From a virus, in IMG/VR virus record IMGVR_UViG_3300031825_000410, positions 1 to 40,271 of that record: a stretch of 40,271 nt of DNA; one strand, written 5' to 3'. Every line of letters starts with the position of its first letter. Within the stretch, counting starts at the first letter, position 1. The notes beneath the pieces are model-generated. The model ran no database searches and was not told the DNA's origin. It was given only the letters and a program-made list of their open reading frames with translations. Shown piece by piece: positions 28,992 to 36,660 of this stretch. Made by a program: the position numbers and the translations under genes.

Positions 28992-31482
28992 CTTCGACGA
29001 ATGCCTCAAGAACATGATCGACGCGGACGTCATCAGCCGCGACGAGGCGCGCGAGCTCGGCGCCACCTTCGAGCGCCTGCGCACCCGCCACGCCGCTGGC
29101 ATGAGCCCGGAGGCCGCCGAGGCGGCAGCCCGCGAGGACATGGTGAAGCGCCTTACCGCCGAAGCCAGCCACAAGAAGCGCGTGGCCCTGCTCACCATCG
29201 CGGCCCAGCGCCGGATCACGAAGGACCTGACGGAGTTCCGCGACGCGCGGGGGGATGCCGATATCGGTCTCGCCGCCATCGACCACCTCGAGCACTACGG
29301 CCGCGCGGGCTTCTCCTCGGTGGAAGGTCGGCGCAAGGCGATCCTCGCCGATGCCCACGCCCGGCTCGAGGGCTTCATGCACCACTACCGCACCACGTTC
29401 AAATCCGGGCGGCGCATGAACAAGCTGAGCCTTGACAACGTGGTGCGCGAAAGGGCCGGCGAGGCCACTGGCGACGCCCAGGCCAAGGCCTTCTCCGACG
29501 CCATCGAGAACGTGTTCGAGGATCTGCGCCAGCGCTTCAACGGCGCCGGCGGCGCCATCCGCAAGCTGGATCGCTACATCCTGCCCCAAGCGCACAATCG
29601 CCTTGCGTTGCTGAAGCGTGGCCGCGAGCAGTGGATGGCGGACATCCTGCCGCGCCTGGATCCAGACCGGATGGTCCACCCTCTCACCGGCGATCCGGTC
29701 CCGGCTGCCGAGCTGCGCGGCATGCTCTCCCATGTCTATGACAGCGTGGTGGAGGAAGGCTGGAACGAACGCACGCCGTCCGCCGTGCCGATGGGCCGCG
29801 GCGCGCTCCACAACCAGCGCGCCGATGCCCGCTTCCTGGTGTTCAGGACGGCCGACGACTGGCTCGCCTATCAGCGCGAGTACGGCAATGCCGACGTGTT
29901 TGCCACCGTCATGAACCATGTGAACGGCATGTCCCGGGACATCGCCGCCATGGAGGTGCTCGGCCCGAACCCCAACGCCACCATCAGCTGGATGAAGCAG
30001 ATGGTGCAGAAGGAGGCGGCCCTTGCCGAGGCCGGCAAGCCTTCGCTCATGAAGGCGGGCCGCTACCCGGGCAAGGACGTGCGCTCCACCGCCAGCACCA
30101 CGCTCGCCGAGATCGACGGCCTATGGGAGCAGCTGCGCGGCGGCATCGGCGACCAGGACCAGAAGCTCGCGGCCGTCTTCTCCGGGGCGCGCAACTTCCT
30201 CACCTCCGCTTTGCTGGGCGGTGCCGTGCTGCCATCCATGGCATCGGATCCCGTCATGCTCGCGTCCGCCAAGAAGTTTCTCGGCTTGCCGGCCGCCAAC
30301 ACCTACTGGAGCATCGCCAAGCAGATGCGCCCGGCGTCGAAGCATGAGGCCGTCGCCGCCGGCCTCATCAACGAGGAGGCCATGCACGTGTTGCGGGATG
30401 AAGCCCGCTATGCCGGCAGTCTTTCCGGTCCCGAATGGACCAAATGGCTCCCCGATCGCATCATTACCTGGCAGGGGCTGAAAGCCTGGACCCGGGCCGC
30501 CAAGCATTCCTTCGGCCGCGAGATGCAGGCCTTCCTCGGCCAGCGGCTGGAAAAGGCATGGGAGGATCTCCCACCGGAGTGGCGCCGCGCGTCCGAGGGC
30601 TACGGCATGGGCGCCGCCGAATGGGCCATCATGCGCCGTGCCGCCGCCCAGGACATCGAGGGCGCCCGCTTCCTGCGCCCCCATGACATCGCCGCCCTGG
30701 ACGATCCCCGGGCCCGCGAGCTGGCCCTGCGCTGGAGCGAGATGGTGTTGCAGGAGACGGAATATGCCGTGCCCTCCGGCACCGCCCGCGGCCGCGCGGC
30801 GGTGCTGGGCGGCACCAAGGCGGGCAGCTGGCGCGGCGAGTTCTGGCGCTCGGCCGCCATGTTCAAGAGCTTCGGCGTGTCCGTCACCATGCTGCAGGGT
30901 GCGCGCCTCGCGGCGGAGGCCGGCGCCGGGCGTGGCGCCCGTGGCGCCACCTTCGCCGCCGCGACCCTCGGCGCCCTCACACTGGCGGGCGCCTTCGGCC
31001 TGTGGCTGCGCGACCTCGCCGCAGGTCGCGATCCGCAGAAGCCGGACAACCCGAAGTTCTGGATCGCCGCAATGCTGCAGGGCGGCGGTCTCGGCATCTT
31101 CGGCGACTTCCTGTTCGCCGACTACAGCCGCTACGGCAACTCCTTCGGCGCCACCCTCGCCGGCCCCATGGTGTCGCTCGGCGAGGACATCTGGAAGCTC
31201 ACCGGCGGCCAGGCGCTGAAGGTGCTGAAGCGCGAGGAGACGAACCTGTCGGAGGAGAGCATCCGCATGCTGCGGCGCTACACCCCCGGCGGCTCGCTCT
31301 GGTACCTGCGGGCCGCCTACAACCGGGTGTTCCTCGACACCCTGCAGCACTGGACCGACCCGAAGGCCAACCAGAAGTTCAAGCGTCAGGCGCAGGGTTT
31401 GATGCGCGAGCGGCAGCAGGGCTTCTGGTGGGCACCGGGAGAGATGACACCGGATCGGCCGCCGATGTTTGGCGGAAGGTGA
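28984..31482 (+). CDS. internal virion protein (T7 gp16 C-terminal position)
   Basis: 832 aa, overlapping the polyvalent gene by 8 bases. It starts with a helical region (FDECLKNMIDADVISRDEAR, RTRHAAGMSPEAAEAAARED), continues with AAIDHLEHYGRAGFSSVEGR and a long helical body, and near residue 600 has GTARGRAAVLGGTKAGSWRG followed by EFWRSAAMFKSFGVSV. A hydrophobic Gly/Ala stretch (ATLGALTLAGAFGLWLRDLA) and a C-terminal region FWIAAMLQGGGLGIFGDFLF complete the pattern I associate with gp16-like ejection proteins in alphaproteobacterial podoviruses. Together with the previous gene it may correspond to a split gp16. No lytic transglycosylase motif is seen in either. Confidence 0.7.
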   Translation: MASFDECLKNMIDADVISRDEARELGATFERLRTRHAAGMSPEAAEAAAREDMVKRLTAEASHKKRVALLTIAAQRRITKDLTEFRDARGDADIGLAAIDHLEHYGRAGFSSVEGRRKAILADAHARLEGFMHHYRTTFKSGRRMNKLSLDNVVRERAGEATGDAQAKAFSDAIENVFEDLRQRFNGAGGAIRKLDRYILPQAHNRLALLKRGREQWMADILPRLDPDRMVHPLTGDPVPAAELRGMLSHVYDSVVEEGWNERTPSAVPMGRGALHNQRADARFLVFRTADDWLAYQREYGNADVFATVMNHVNGMSRDIAAMEVLGPNPNATISWMKQMVQKEAALAEAGKPSLMKAGRYPGKDVRSTASTTLAEIDGLWEQLRGGIGDQDQKLAAVFSGARNFLTSALLGGAVLPSMASDPVMLASAKKFLGLPAANTYWSIAKQMRPASKHEAVAAGLINEEAMHVLRDEARYAGSLSGPEWTKWLPDRIITWQGLKAWTRAAKHSFGREMQAFLGQRLEKAWEDLPPEWRRASEGYGMGAAEWAIMRRAAAQDIEGARFLRPHDIAALDDPRARELALRWSEMVLQETEYAVPSGTARGRAAVLGGTKAGSWRGEFWRSAAMFKSFGVSVTMLQGARLAAEAGAGRGARGATFAAATLGALTLAGAFGLWLRDLAAGRDPQKPDNPKFWIAAMLQGGGLGIFGDFLFADYSRYGNSFGATLAGPMVSLGEDIWKLTGGQALKVLKREETNLSEESIRMLRRYTPGGSLWYLRAAYNRVFLDTLQHWTDPKANQKFKRQAQGLMRERQQGFWWAPGEMTPDRPPMFGGR

Positions 31483-31497
31483 AAGAGGAGAGAGAAA

Positions 31498-31677
31498 ATG
31501 GAAAAGGTCACCATTGGTGGTACCGAATATCAACTCGTTCCCATCGGCGTCCCGGGTGCGCCGATGAGTGTCGAAGAAGGCTTGAAGGCCTTCGGGATCA
31601 GCTACGAAGTGATCCACCTTCAGGATGGGCAGTCTCTCGAAGAAGCCGTGAAAGGTCTGCGGCTGCTTCGGAAGTGA
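31498..31677 (+). CDS. small hypothetical protein, 59 aa
   Basis: 59 aa with a very strong ribosome site (GAGGAG eight bases before ATG 31498), sixteen bases after the last ejection-protein gene. It starts MEKVTIGGTEYQLVPIGVPG, then has an acidic amphipathic helix (SVEEGLKAFGISYEVIHLQD) and a basic Leu-rich end (AVKGLRLLRK). It has no known family. Its last 80 bases are antisense to a possible minus-strand gene (31598-31792). Composition is AT-richer than the operon before it. Confidence 0.6.
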   Translation: MEKVTIGGTEYQLVPIGVPGAPMSVEEGLKAFGISYEVIHLQDGQSLEEAVKGLRLLRK

Positions 31678-31792
31678 AGGTCAGCATTACCGGCTCTTGA
31701 GTATGCGTCAGCGCCATGACGACGGGAACTCCGCCGTCCGTGGTAGTGAGGCCGGTAATACTTTCAATGACGATGCAGAATATCTTTCTCAT
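31598..31792 (-). CDS. possible small minus-strand protein
   Basis: 64 aa. It has a short hydrophobic start (MRKIFCIVIESITGLTT), then VPVVMALTHTQEPVMLTFTS and EAAADLSRLLRETA, an alternating-strand then helix layout that looks protein-like. AAGGA lies 11 bases upstream, and the start codon falls inside the first arm of a 15-bp inverted repeat (31788-31829). It overlaps the plus-strand 59-aa gene by 80 bases, so one of the two may not be real. No function is assigned. Confidence 0.4.
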   Translation of the reverse strand: MRKIFCIVIESITGLTTTDGGVPVVMALTHTQEPVMLTFTSEAAADLSRLLRETAHPEGGSLRS

Positions 31793-31829
31793 GGCCGTGT
31801 CGTTCCTTCTGTTGCGACACGGCCATGAG
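31788..31829. repeat. 15-bp perfect inverted repeat
   Basis: CTCATGGCCGTGTCG (31788-31802) and CGACACGGCCATGAG (31815-31829) pair perfectly around a 12-base loop (TTCCTTCTGTTG). It could terminate the plus-strand virion operon, although no T-run follows on either side, or regulate the minus-strand gene whose ATG lies in the arm. The stretch from 31830 to 31949 shows no gene. Confidence 0.65.
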
Positions 31830-31949
31830 GAACCGATTCTCTGCGAGAGTCAAAGAGGGTAAATGTTTTGTTAAGCAACCGCAAGTAGAACGTTGCGAAT
31901 ATCTCAGTGTGACATCGGTTTAGGGGTGCATGACATCGGTAGTTAGTGT

Positions 31950-32225
31950 TCAAGGCATCTCGGTGGCTGCGCTGCTTTTCTTCTTCGATCGATCGCGCAA
32001 GTATCTTATGCCGCGAGCAATGCCGAATATGACATAGTGCAGTCCGAGCGTGTCGATTGAACCGTAGATCCAACGTTCTGAGGCGCCGGCGGTGCCAAAC
32101 ATTTGCGCCCACCAGTGATATTGCACGGCAAGCGCAAAAACGCTCGCCACGACGGCCGTCGCAAGCGGGATTAACCACGGCCATTTGCGATACCCGCTTA
32201 CGGCGAGAATCACTGCCATGATCAT
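31950..32225 (-). CDS. small membrane protein, possible moron
   Basis: 91 aa with an AAGGGGGG site five bases before ATG 32225. There are two or three transmembrane segments: a short N-terminal one (MIMAVILAVSG), a clear one (WLIPLATAVVASVFALAV) and a third (GLHYVIFGIARGIRYL), followed by a Lys/Arg tail likely in the cytoplasm. It is on the strand opposite to the surrounding late genes and in an AT-richer island, typical of lysogenic-conversion genes expressed from a prophage. Position next to an antirepressor and the fibre gene recalls sieA of P22, a superinfection-exclusion membrane protein; similarity of sequence is not claimed. Confidence 0.65.
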   Translation of the reverse strand: MIMAVILAVSGYRKWPWLIPLATAVVASVFALAVQYHWWAQMFGTAGASERWIYGSIDTLGLHYVIFGIARGIRYLRDRSKKKSSAATEMP

Positions 32226-32272
32226 ATTTGCCCCCCTTGACCGTGACCGCGAACCGACTCACCATAACAACC

Positions 32273-32430
32273 GGAGCTAGAAACTCCCAGCAGTGAGCGG
32301 TTGCCGTCCTCGACAGGGCGGCATTGCGGATTCGTGTACCGTTGCGTATCTCTGGCCTTGACGGGGGTGCGACGGCATAAGGCGCGCGAGCGCTCGAAGA
32401 AGTCCGCCTGTCTCACTGCAGGTTTCTAGC
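32273..32430. repeat. inverted repeat upstream of antirepressor
   Basis: GCTAGAAAC...GCAGTGAG (32276-32297) faces CTCACTGC...GTTTCTAGC (32412-32430), with a few extra bases inside the left arm. GCAGTGAG recurs at 32478-32485 just before the antirepressor start. A second pair, TGACGGGGG (32359-32367) and CCCCCGTCA (32430-32438), is nested beside it. The whole gap 32226-32492 has no convincing gene (a 64-codon minus-strand frame at 32222-32416 looks random). It may encode a structured leader or small RNA controlling the antirepressor, or hold operators. Confidence 0.5.
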
Positions 32431-32492
32431 CCCCGTCACCCACCGGTCGAGAAAGCCGGTGCTGACGGTCACCTGCCGCAGTGAGGGCTACA

Positions 32493-33491
32493 ATGACCGT
32501 TCACCTCTCCCCCGACGATTTGCGCGTGCTCGATGACGGACCGCGCGTCCAGGACCTCCGCCTCGCCGAGGCGCTCGGCTTCGCCCAGCAACGCGATATC
32601 CGAAAGCTGATCGATCGCAATATTCAGGAGCTTGAGGGATATGGGGAGGTTTGCGCCACGGTGGCGCAAACCCATTCTGATACCGGTGATGAGGAGCCCA
32701 AGCCGGCCAACAAGGGCGGCCGCCCCGGCCGCGAGTACTGGCTGAACGAGGAGCAGGCGCTGCTGCTTTCCATGTTCGCCCGCACCGACAATGCCGCCGC
32801 CGTGCGCCGCATGCTCATCGGCGCCTTCCTGGAATGGCGCCGGCAGCATCGCCGCCCCGCCGAGGCCGAGCGCCTGGTGCTGCCGCCGCCCGCGCCGGGA
32901 TGTTTCCCGGCTCGGAACGAACAGGATGCGGCCGACACGCCGTTCCATCTCCAACCCGCCCTGCCGTCCGCGCTGCGCGAGCTGGAAGACGATCCGGTGC
33001 CCATGGACATGATGGCGAAGCTCGCCAAGGTCCGCACCGCGCACCGCCTGTTCGGCCGGCGCGCCGCCGCCCGGATCTGGCAGGAGGTGGGCTTCACCGT
33101 GCCGGACGAAGGCCAGCACGTGTTCCGCCGGTCGCGCCTCGACGAAGGCCGCGCCTGCCTCGCATGGCTCCTCGGGCAGGAGGCGGGCGAAGGTTTCCCC
33201 CTGGTGCGCGGCATGGTCGAGCTGGCGGAGGAAGGTGGCGCCGGCGCCATGGAGGCCCGCCGCCACCTCATGAAGCTCGGCCTGAAGTTCTTCTCCGGCG
33301 GCCTGTTCGTCGCCAATTCCCACCCGTGGTTGATCCGGGTGTTCTGCGACACGGAATGGGACACCGGCCGCCATGCCGAGGCGCTGCGCCGCCTGCCCGG
33401 CACCCGGCCGGAGCGCACCTATGTGGGCGACACGCAACAGCGCGGCACCCTCATTCCCCTGTCGCTCTTGGACGAACCGCAGGTCCCGTAA
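32493..33491 (+). CDS. phage antirepressor (Rha/Ant-like N-terminal domain)
   Basis: 332 aa. The N-terminal domain follows the pattern of phage antirepressors: VLDDGPRVQDLRLAEALGFA, QQRDIRKLIDRNIQELEGYG, then RPGREYWLNEEQALLLSMFA, RTDNAAAVRRMLIGAFLEWR, i.e. a DNA- or repressor-binding domain ending with FxxWRR. The C-terminal domain carries WLRVF-type residues (SHPWLIRVFCDTEW, GRHAEALRRLPG). It should inactivate a repressor and so promote induction or block lysogeny. ATG 32493 has GAGGG five to seven bases upstream; a GTG at 32481 is in frame. It stands alone between late genes with its own 260-base upstream control region, like ant in the P22 immI locus. Confidence 0.8.
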   Translation: MTVHLSPDDLRVLDDGPRVQDLRLAEALGFAQQRDIRKLIDRNIQELEGYGEVCATVAQTHSDTGDEEPKPANKGGRPGREYWLNEEQALLLSMFARTDNAAAVRRMLIGAFLEWRRQHRRPAEAERLVLPPPAPGCFPARNEQDAADTPFHLQPALPSALRELEDDPVPMDMMAKLAKVRTAHRLFGRRAAARIWQEVGFTVPDEGQHVFRRSRLDEGRACLAWLLGQEAGEGFPLVRGMVELAEEGGAGAMEARRHLMKLGLKFFSGGLFVANSHPWLIRVFCDTEWDTGRHAEALRRLPGTRPERTYVGDTQQRGTLIPLSLLDEPQVP

Positions 33492-33492
33492 G

Positions 33493-33533
33493 CCTCGGTT
33501 GACCCTGCGCAGGGACTGCGACCATGGCACCAT
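33493..33533 (+). promoter_or_regulatory. two-block promoter-like element before tail fibre
   Basis: Block 1 CCTCGGTTGACC (33493-33504) and block 2 CTGCGACCATGGCACCAT (33516-33533) recur before the lysis genes at 38349-38389 with one mismatch in 30 conserved bases and the same 11-base unconserved spacer. TTGACC (33499-33504) is a good alphaproteobacterial -35; CCATGG (33522-33527), 17 bases on, would be the -10 and is atypical. The fibre ATG (33532) lies at the end of block 2 without a normal ribosome site. Confidence 0.65.
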
Positions 33534-36324
33534 GTCGCTGTCCCTGCCCATCACCCCCTCCGCGCGCGTCTCCGGCCCCTACACCGCCGGCGCCGGGCAG
33601 ACCGCATTTTCCGTCACCTTCCCGTTCCAGGACAACGCCGACCTCCGCGTCGAGACCCGCGCGTCAGATTATGACGCCTGGACGGCGGCGGTGCTCGGCA
33701 CCGACTATTCCGTCACGGGTGCCGGAACCCCCGGCGGTGGCGCTGTAATCTTCGGCACCGGCCGCGCGGCTGGAACACGGGTGCGCATCACCGGCCGCGC
33801 CGCCATCGCGGCGCTGCTGGATGCCGTGCCCGCGGGCAGCTTCGACAGCAAGACCTTCAACACGCTGTTCGACCGTGTGACCATCTGGACGCAGGAGCTG
33901 CGGCGGGACACCGATAGCGTCACCGCCCGCATGGACGTGGCGACGCCGCAGATCGCGGGCCTCCTCGAGGACGTGGCGGGCCTGACGGCCGGATATGTCC
34001 AGGACTTTCCCCGCGCCGGCATCACCGGCCGAAAGATCCCCACCGCCACGGTGCGGGTGAACGGCTACAATGTGGCCGGCGACTATGGCTATGGCGCCGT
34101 CTACGTGGCCGGTGCCAGCGACGGCCCCCAGGCGATCCAGGACACGGACGGCCTCTGGCGCCAGCTCTGGCTGAACCATGGCGACGTGGAGGCCGGCTGG
34201 TTCGGCGGCATCCCGGGCGACCTTGCCAAGACGAATGCCGCAGTCACCGCGGCCGAAACGGCCCTCGCGGCCGCCGGCGGCGGCACCCTCACCTTTCCCG
34301 GCACAGGCTGGCGCGTGTCTCAGGTGGTGCCACACGCAAAGGCGCCGCGCATCTGGACGGGCTACGTTGACACTTCGCTGATCTCCCAGGAGTTCCCGAA
34401 CCTCTATGCGATGAGCGGCGAGACCTACAAGCTCGACGGTCCCCACGCCGATCGCCGGCTCGCGGCGAAGTCCCTCGACGTGTACGTGGTGGGAGCGGCC
34501 GCGGCGAGCGGCGGCAAGGGCGACAACGCCTTCGAGATCAATCTCCAGAAGCTCAACTGGCGCAACACCACCGCCAACGGCGAGATGGCCGGCCTCGTCG
34601 TCAATGCCCGGCAGGGTGGCGACAACACCGGCCGCTCGAACGACCTGAGCGGCATCGGTATCGATGTGGGCACCGTCACCGGCGCCGGCTTCACCTGCCA
34701 ATATGAGAACGTGACGACGCAGTTCGGCCCCGTTGGGGACGGAACGCCCGTCGTCTACCGCATGGGGCAGCAGTGCGGGGTGATCAACAGCCGGACCGGC
34801 ACGCGCATCGGCTATGTTCACAACGCCATCGTGGGCACCATGGAAACGGCGATGTACTTCCAGACGGAGAGCACCGCCCGCTGGGGGGACATCCTGCGCT
34901 CGCAGGTCGCGGCGCTCGGCGCCTTTATCTGCTTCTCCGCCTCGGACGTGGGCAAGCTCACCTGGAACCCGGTGAACGACGCCGCCAAAACCATGTCGGT
35001 GGAGGTGAACAGCGCGGGCACCATGGCCTGGCGCCGGGGCAACGGCACCACGGACCTTCTGGCCACGCTCGATCAGGTGGGCGTGTTCGCCATCAAGGAC
35101 AGCCTCGGCATCGGTATCGACGGCTTCGGCGACCGCAACGCCTACATCGATTTCAACGCGGCCGACGGCTACGACTACAACTCCCGGCTGATCCGGGGCG
35201 CCGGCGTCAACGGCAGCCTCGACCTCATCCAGCTGGGCACCGGAACGCTGCGCATCCGCCACCTCGGCAGCGGTCAATCACATTGGACCGGATCAGGCGG
35301 CTACATTCACAACGTCACCGGCAACATTCAGTTCGGACTGTTTTCCGAAGCTGATACCGGCGCGACCTGGTACGGGAGCAACGTCTTTCAGGGCTCCGAC
35401 ACCGGGTCCCATAACGGGCAAGGCCACTTCAACACGGCCATCCGTCACCGCCCGGTCGGCTCGGGCACCAACGGCCCGTCCCATGCTGATTACGGCCTCG
35501 GCATCAGCCTCATCAAACAGAACTGGGGCACGACCACGGTCGGCGGCGAACTGGACGGCGCCTATTTCGTGGTGCGCCAGGGCGGGCCGGACGTTGCGAA
35601 CAACGCCGCGACCAATTCGTCCGACTGCTCCTGCTGGCTGGCGGATATCCAGAATGTGGGCGCCTCCGGCTTCGCCGCAGTGTTCGAGGCGGCCGCCTCG
35701 AACGTGGACCGTAGCTTCGCCATGACCAAGGCGGTGCGCATCCAGGCAGGCGTGATCAACACGACGCTGGCGGGCCAGCAAAGCTACGGATACCTCGCGA
35801 TTGCCGACACCGGCGTCCACGACGCGGGCTTTCAAGTGCAGAACGGTACCGCGAGCTCGTGGGCAGCCTACTTCAAGGGAGTGGGCGGTACCGGCAATAC
35901 GCTGCGCTTCCAGATCACCGACACGAACTATGTGTTCAACCTGGACGGCTGGATCACCAATAACACGGCTGACCTCGCCAAGGTCTCCAACAATTTCTGG
36001 CAGGCCTATACATCCTCGCGGGTGCAAAACGGATCCTACACTATCGACTTCGATCAGGACCTCGGGCGCACCGTGCATCTGGCCGGCGGTGCCGCCACCA
36101 CCGTGACCCTGCCGAACACCGGCAAGGTGGGCTGGTGGTGCGACCTGGTGCTCGACGCCTCCGCAGCGGTGGCCACCTTCTCGCCGGCGAGCGGCGCGTC
36201 GCTGCTGGCCAAGAGTAGCCACACCAAGCTTTCGACACTCAACGGGCGCGTGCGGCTCGAGGTGTCCGCCAATCCCGGAGGCGCCAGCGCCGTCTACACG
36301 CTGTCCGGCGATACATCCACCTGA
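33532..36324 (+). CDS. tail fibre protein, T7 gp17-like N-terminus
   Basis: 930 aa (T7 gp17 is 553 aa). Residues ~5-110 match the T7 tail-fibre N-terminal domain that docks to the tail: SARVSGPYTAGAGQTAFSVT, FPFQDNADLRVETR, LGTDYSVTGAGTPGGGAVIF. A helical FNTLFDRVTIWTQELRRDTD segment follows. The rest is Gly/Thr/Asn-rich, strand-rich and contains two related segments: near residue 332 (NLQKLNWRNTTANGEMAGLV) and near residue 655 (SLIKQNWGTTTVGGELDGAY). The end (GGASAVYTLSG) is typical of fibre C-termini. It binds the host surface. The start at 33532 lacks a close ribosome site and should be checked. Confidence 0.85.
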   Translation: MSLSLPITPSARVSGPYTAGAGQTAFSVTFPFQDNADLRVETRASDYDAWTAAVLGTDYSVTGAGTPGGGAVIFGTGRAAGTRVRITGRAAIAALLDAVPAGSFDSKTFNTLFDRVTIWTQELRRDTDSVTARMDVATPQIAGLLEDVAGLTAGYVQDFPRAGITGRKIPTATVRVNGYNVAGDYGYGAVYVAGASDGPQAIQDTDGLWRQLWLNHGDVEAGWFGGIPGDLAKTNAAVTAAETALAAAGGGTLTFPGTGWRVSQVVPHAKAPRIWTGYVDTSLISQEFPNLYAMSGETYKLDGPHADRRLAAKSLDVYVVGAAAASGGKGDNAFEINLQKLNWRNTTANGEMAGLVVNARQGGDNTGRSNDLSGIGIDVGTVTGAGFTCQYENVTTQFGPVGDGTPVVYRMGQQCGVINSRTGTRIGYVHNAIVGTMETAMYFQTESTARWGDILRSQVAALGAFICFSASDVGKLTWNPVNDAAKTMSVEVNSAGTMAWRRGNGTTDLLATLDQVGVFAIKDSLGIGIDGFGDRNAYIDFNAADGYDYNSRLIRGAGVNGSLDLIQLGTGTLRIRHLGSGQSHWTGSGGYIHNVTGNIQFGLFSEADTGATWYGSNVFQGSDTGSHNGQGHFNTAIRHRPVGSGTNGPSHADYGLGISLIKQNWGTTTVGGELDGAYFVVRQGGPDVANNAATNSSDCSCWLADIQNVGASGFAAVFEAAASNVDRSFAMTKAVRIQAGVINTTLAGQQSYGYLAIADTGVHDAGFQVQNGTASSWAAYFKGVGGTGNTLRFQITDTNYVFNLDGWITNNTADLAKVSNNFWQAYTSSRVQNGSYTIDFDQDLGRTVHLAGGAATTVTLPNTGKVGWWCDLVLDASAAVATFSPASGASLLAKSSHTKLSTLNGRVRLEVSANPGGASAVYTLSGDTST

Positions 36325-36333
36325 GAGGAAGCC

Positions 36334-36651
36334 ATGAAGGTCAACGCAAAGTCCGTGCTCAACGATGTGTGGGGGCGGCCGATCCATCAGCCCACGACGA
36401 CAGACGGCGGCATCGGCGCGCCGCTCACGCTGGCGGACGTGTGCATCGATGCGATGCTCCGGCCCCATGCCGACGATGCGCGGGCTGAACTCGCCGAGAT
36501 CCGCAAGCGGCACAAGCTGGCCATCGCCTTCGCCAACGAGGATGAGGTTGAACTCGCGGCCGCCGACGCGACGCTCCTTCAACGGCTGATCGCCCGCACT
36601 TTCGGCCCCGCCATCGTCGGCCCCTCCTGTGATCTTCTCGACGGGCAATAG
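36334..36651 (+). CDS. small tail-region protein
   Basis: 105 aa with GAGGAA six bases upstream. It reads VLNDVWGRPIHQPTTTDGGI, then LTLADVCIDAMLRPHADDAR and ELAEIRKRHKLAIAFANEDE, then LLQRLIARTFGPAIVGPS. This arrangement (short strand start, LTL-x-D helix, KLA helix, Leu-rich helix, FGPAIVG) is seen in small phage proteins of unknown function that sit near tail or minor-capsid genes. It may be a fibre-assembly or chaperone protein. Confidence 0.6.
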   Translation: MKVNAKSVLNDVWGRPIHQPTTTDGGIGAPLTLADVCIDAMLRPHADDARAELAEIRKRHKLAIAFANEDEVELAAADATLLQRLIARTFGPAIVGPSCDLLDGQ

Positions 36652-36660
36652 GAGTACCCC

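Noticed and set aside
32222-32416. 64-codon minus-strand frame upstream of the membrane protein gene
   Set aside because: Composition looks random, no ribosome site, and it covers the inverted-repeat leader of the antirepressor.
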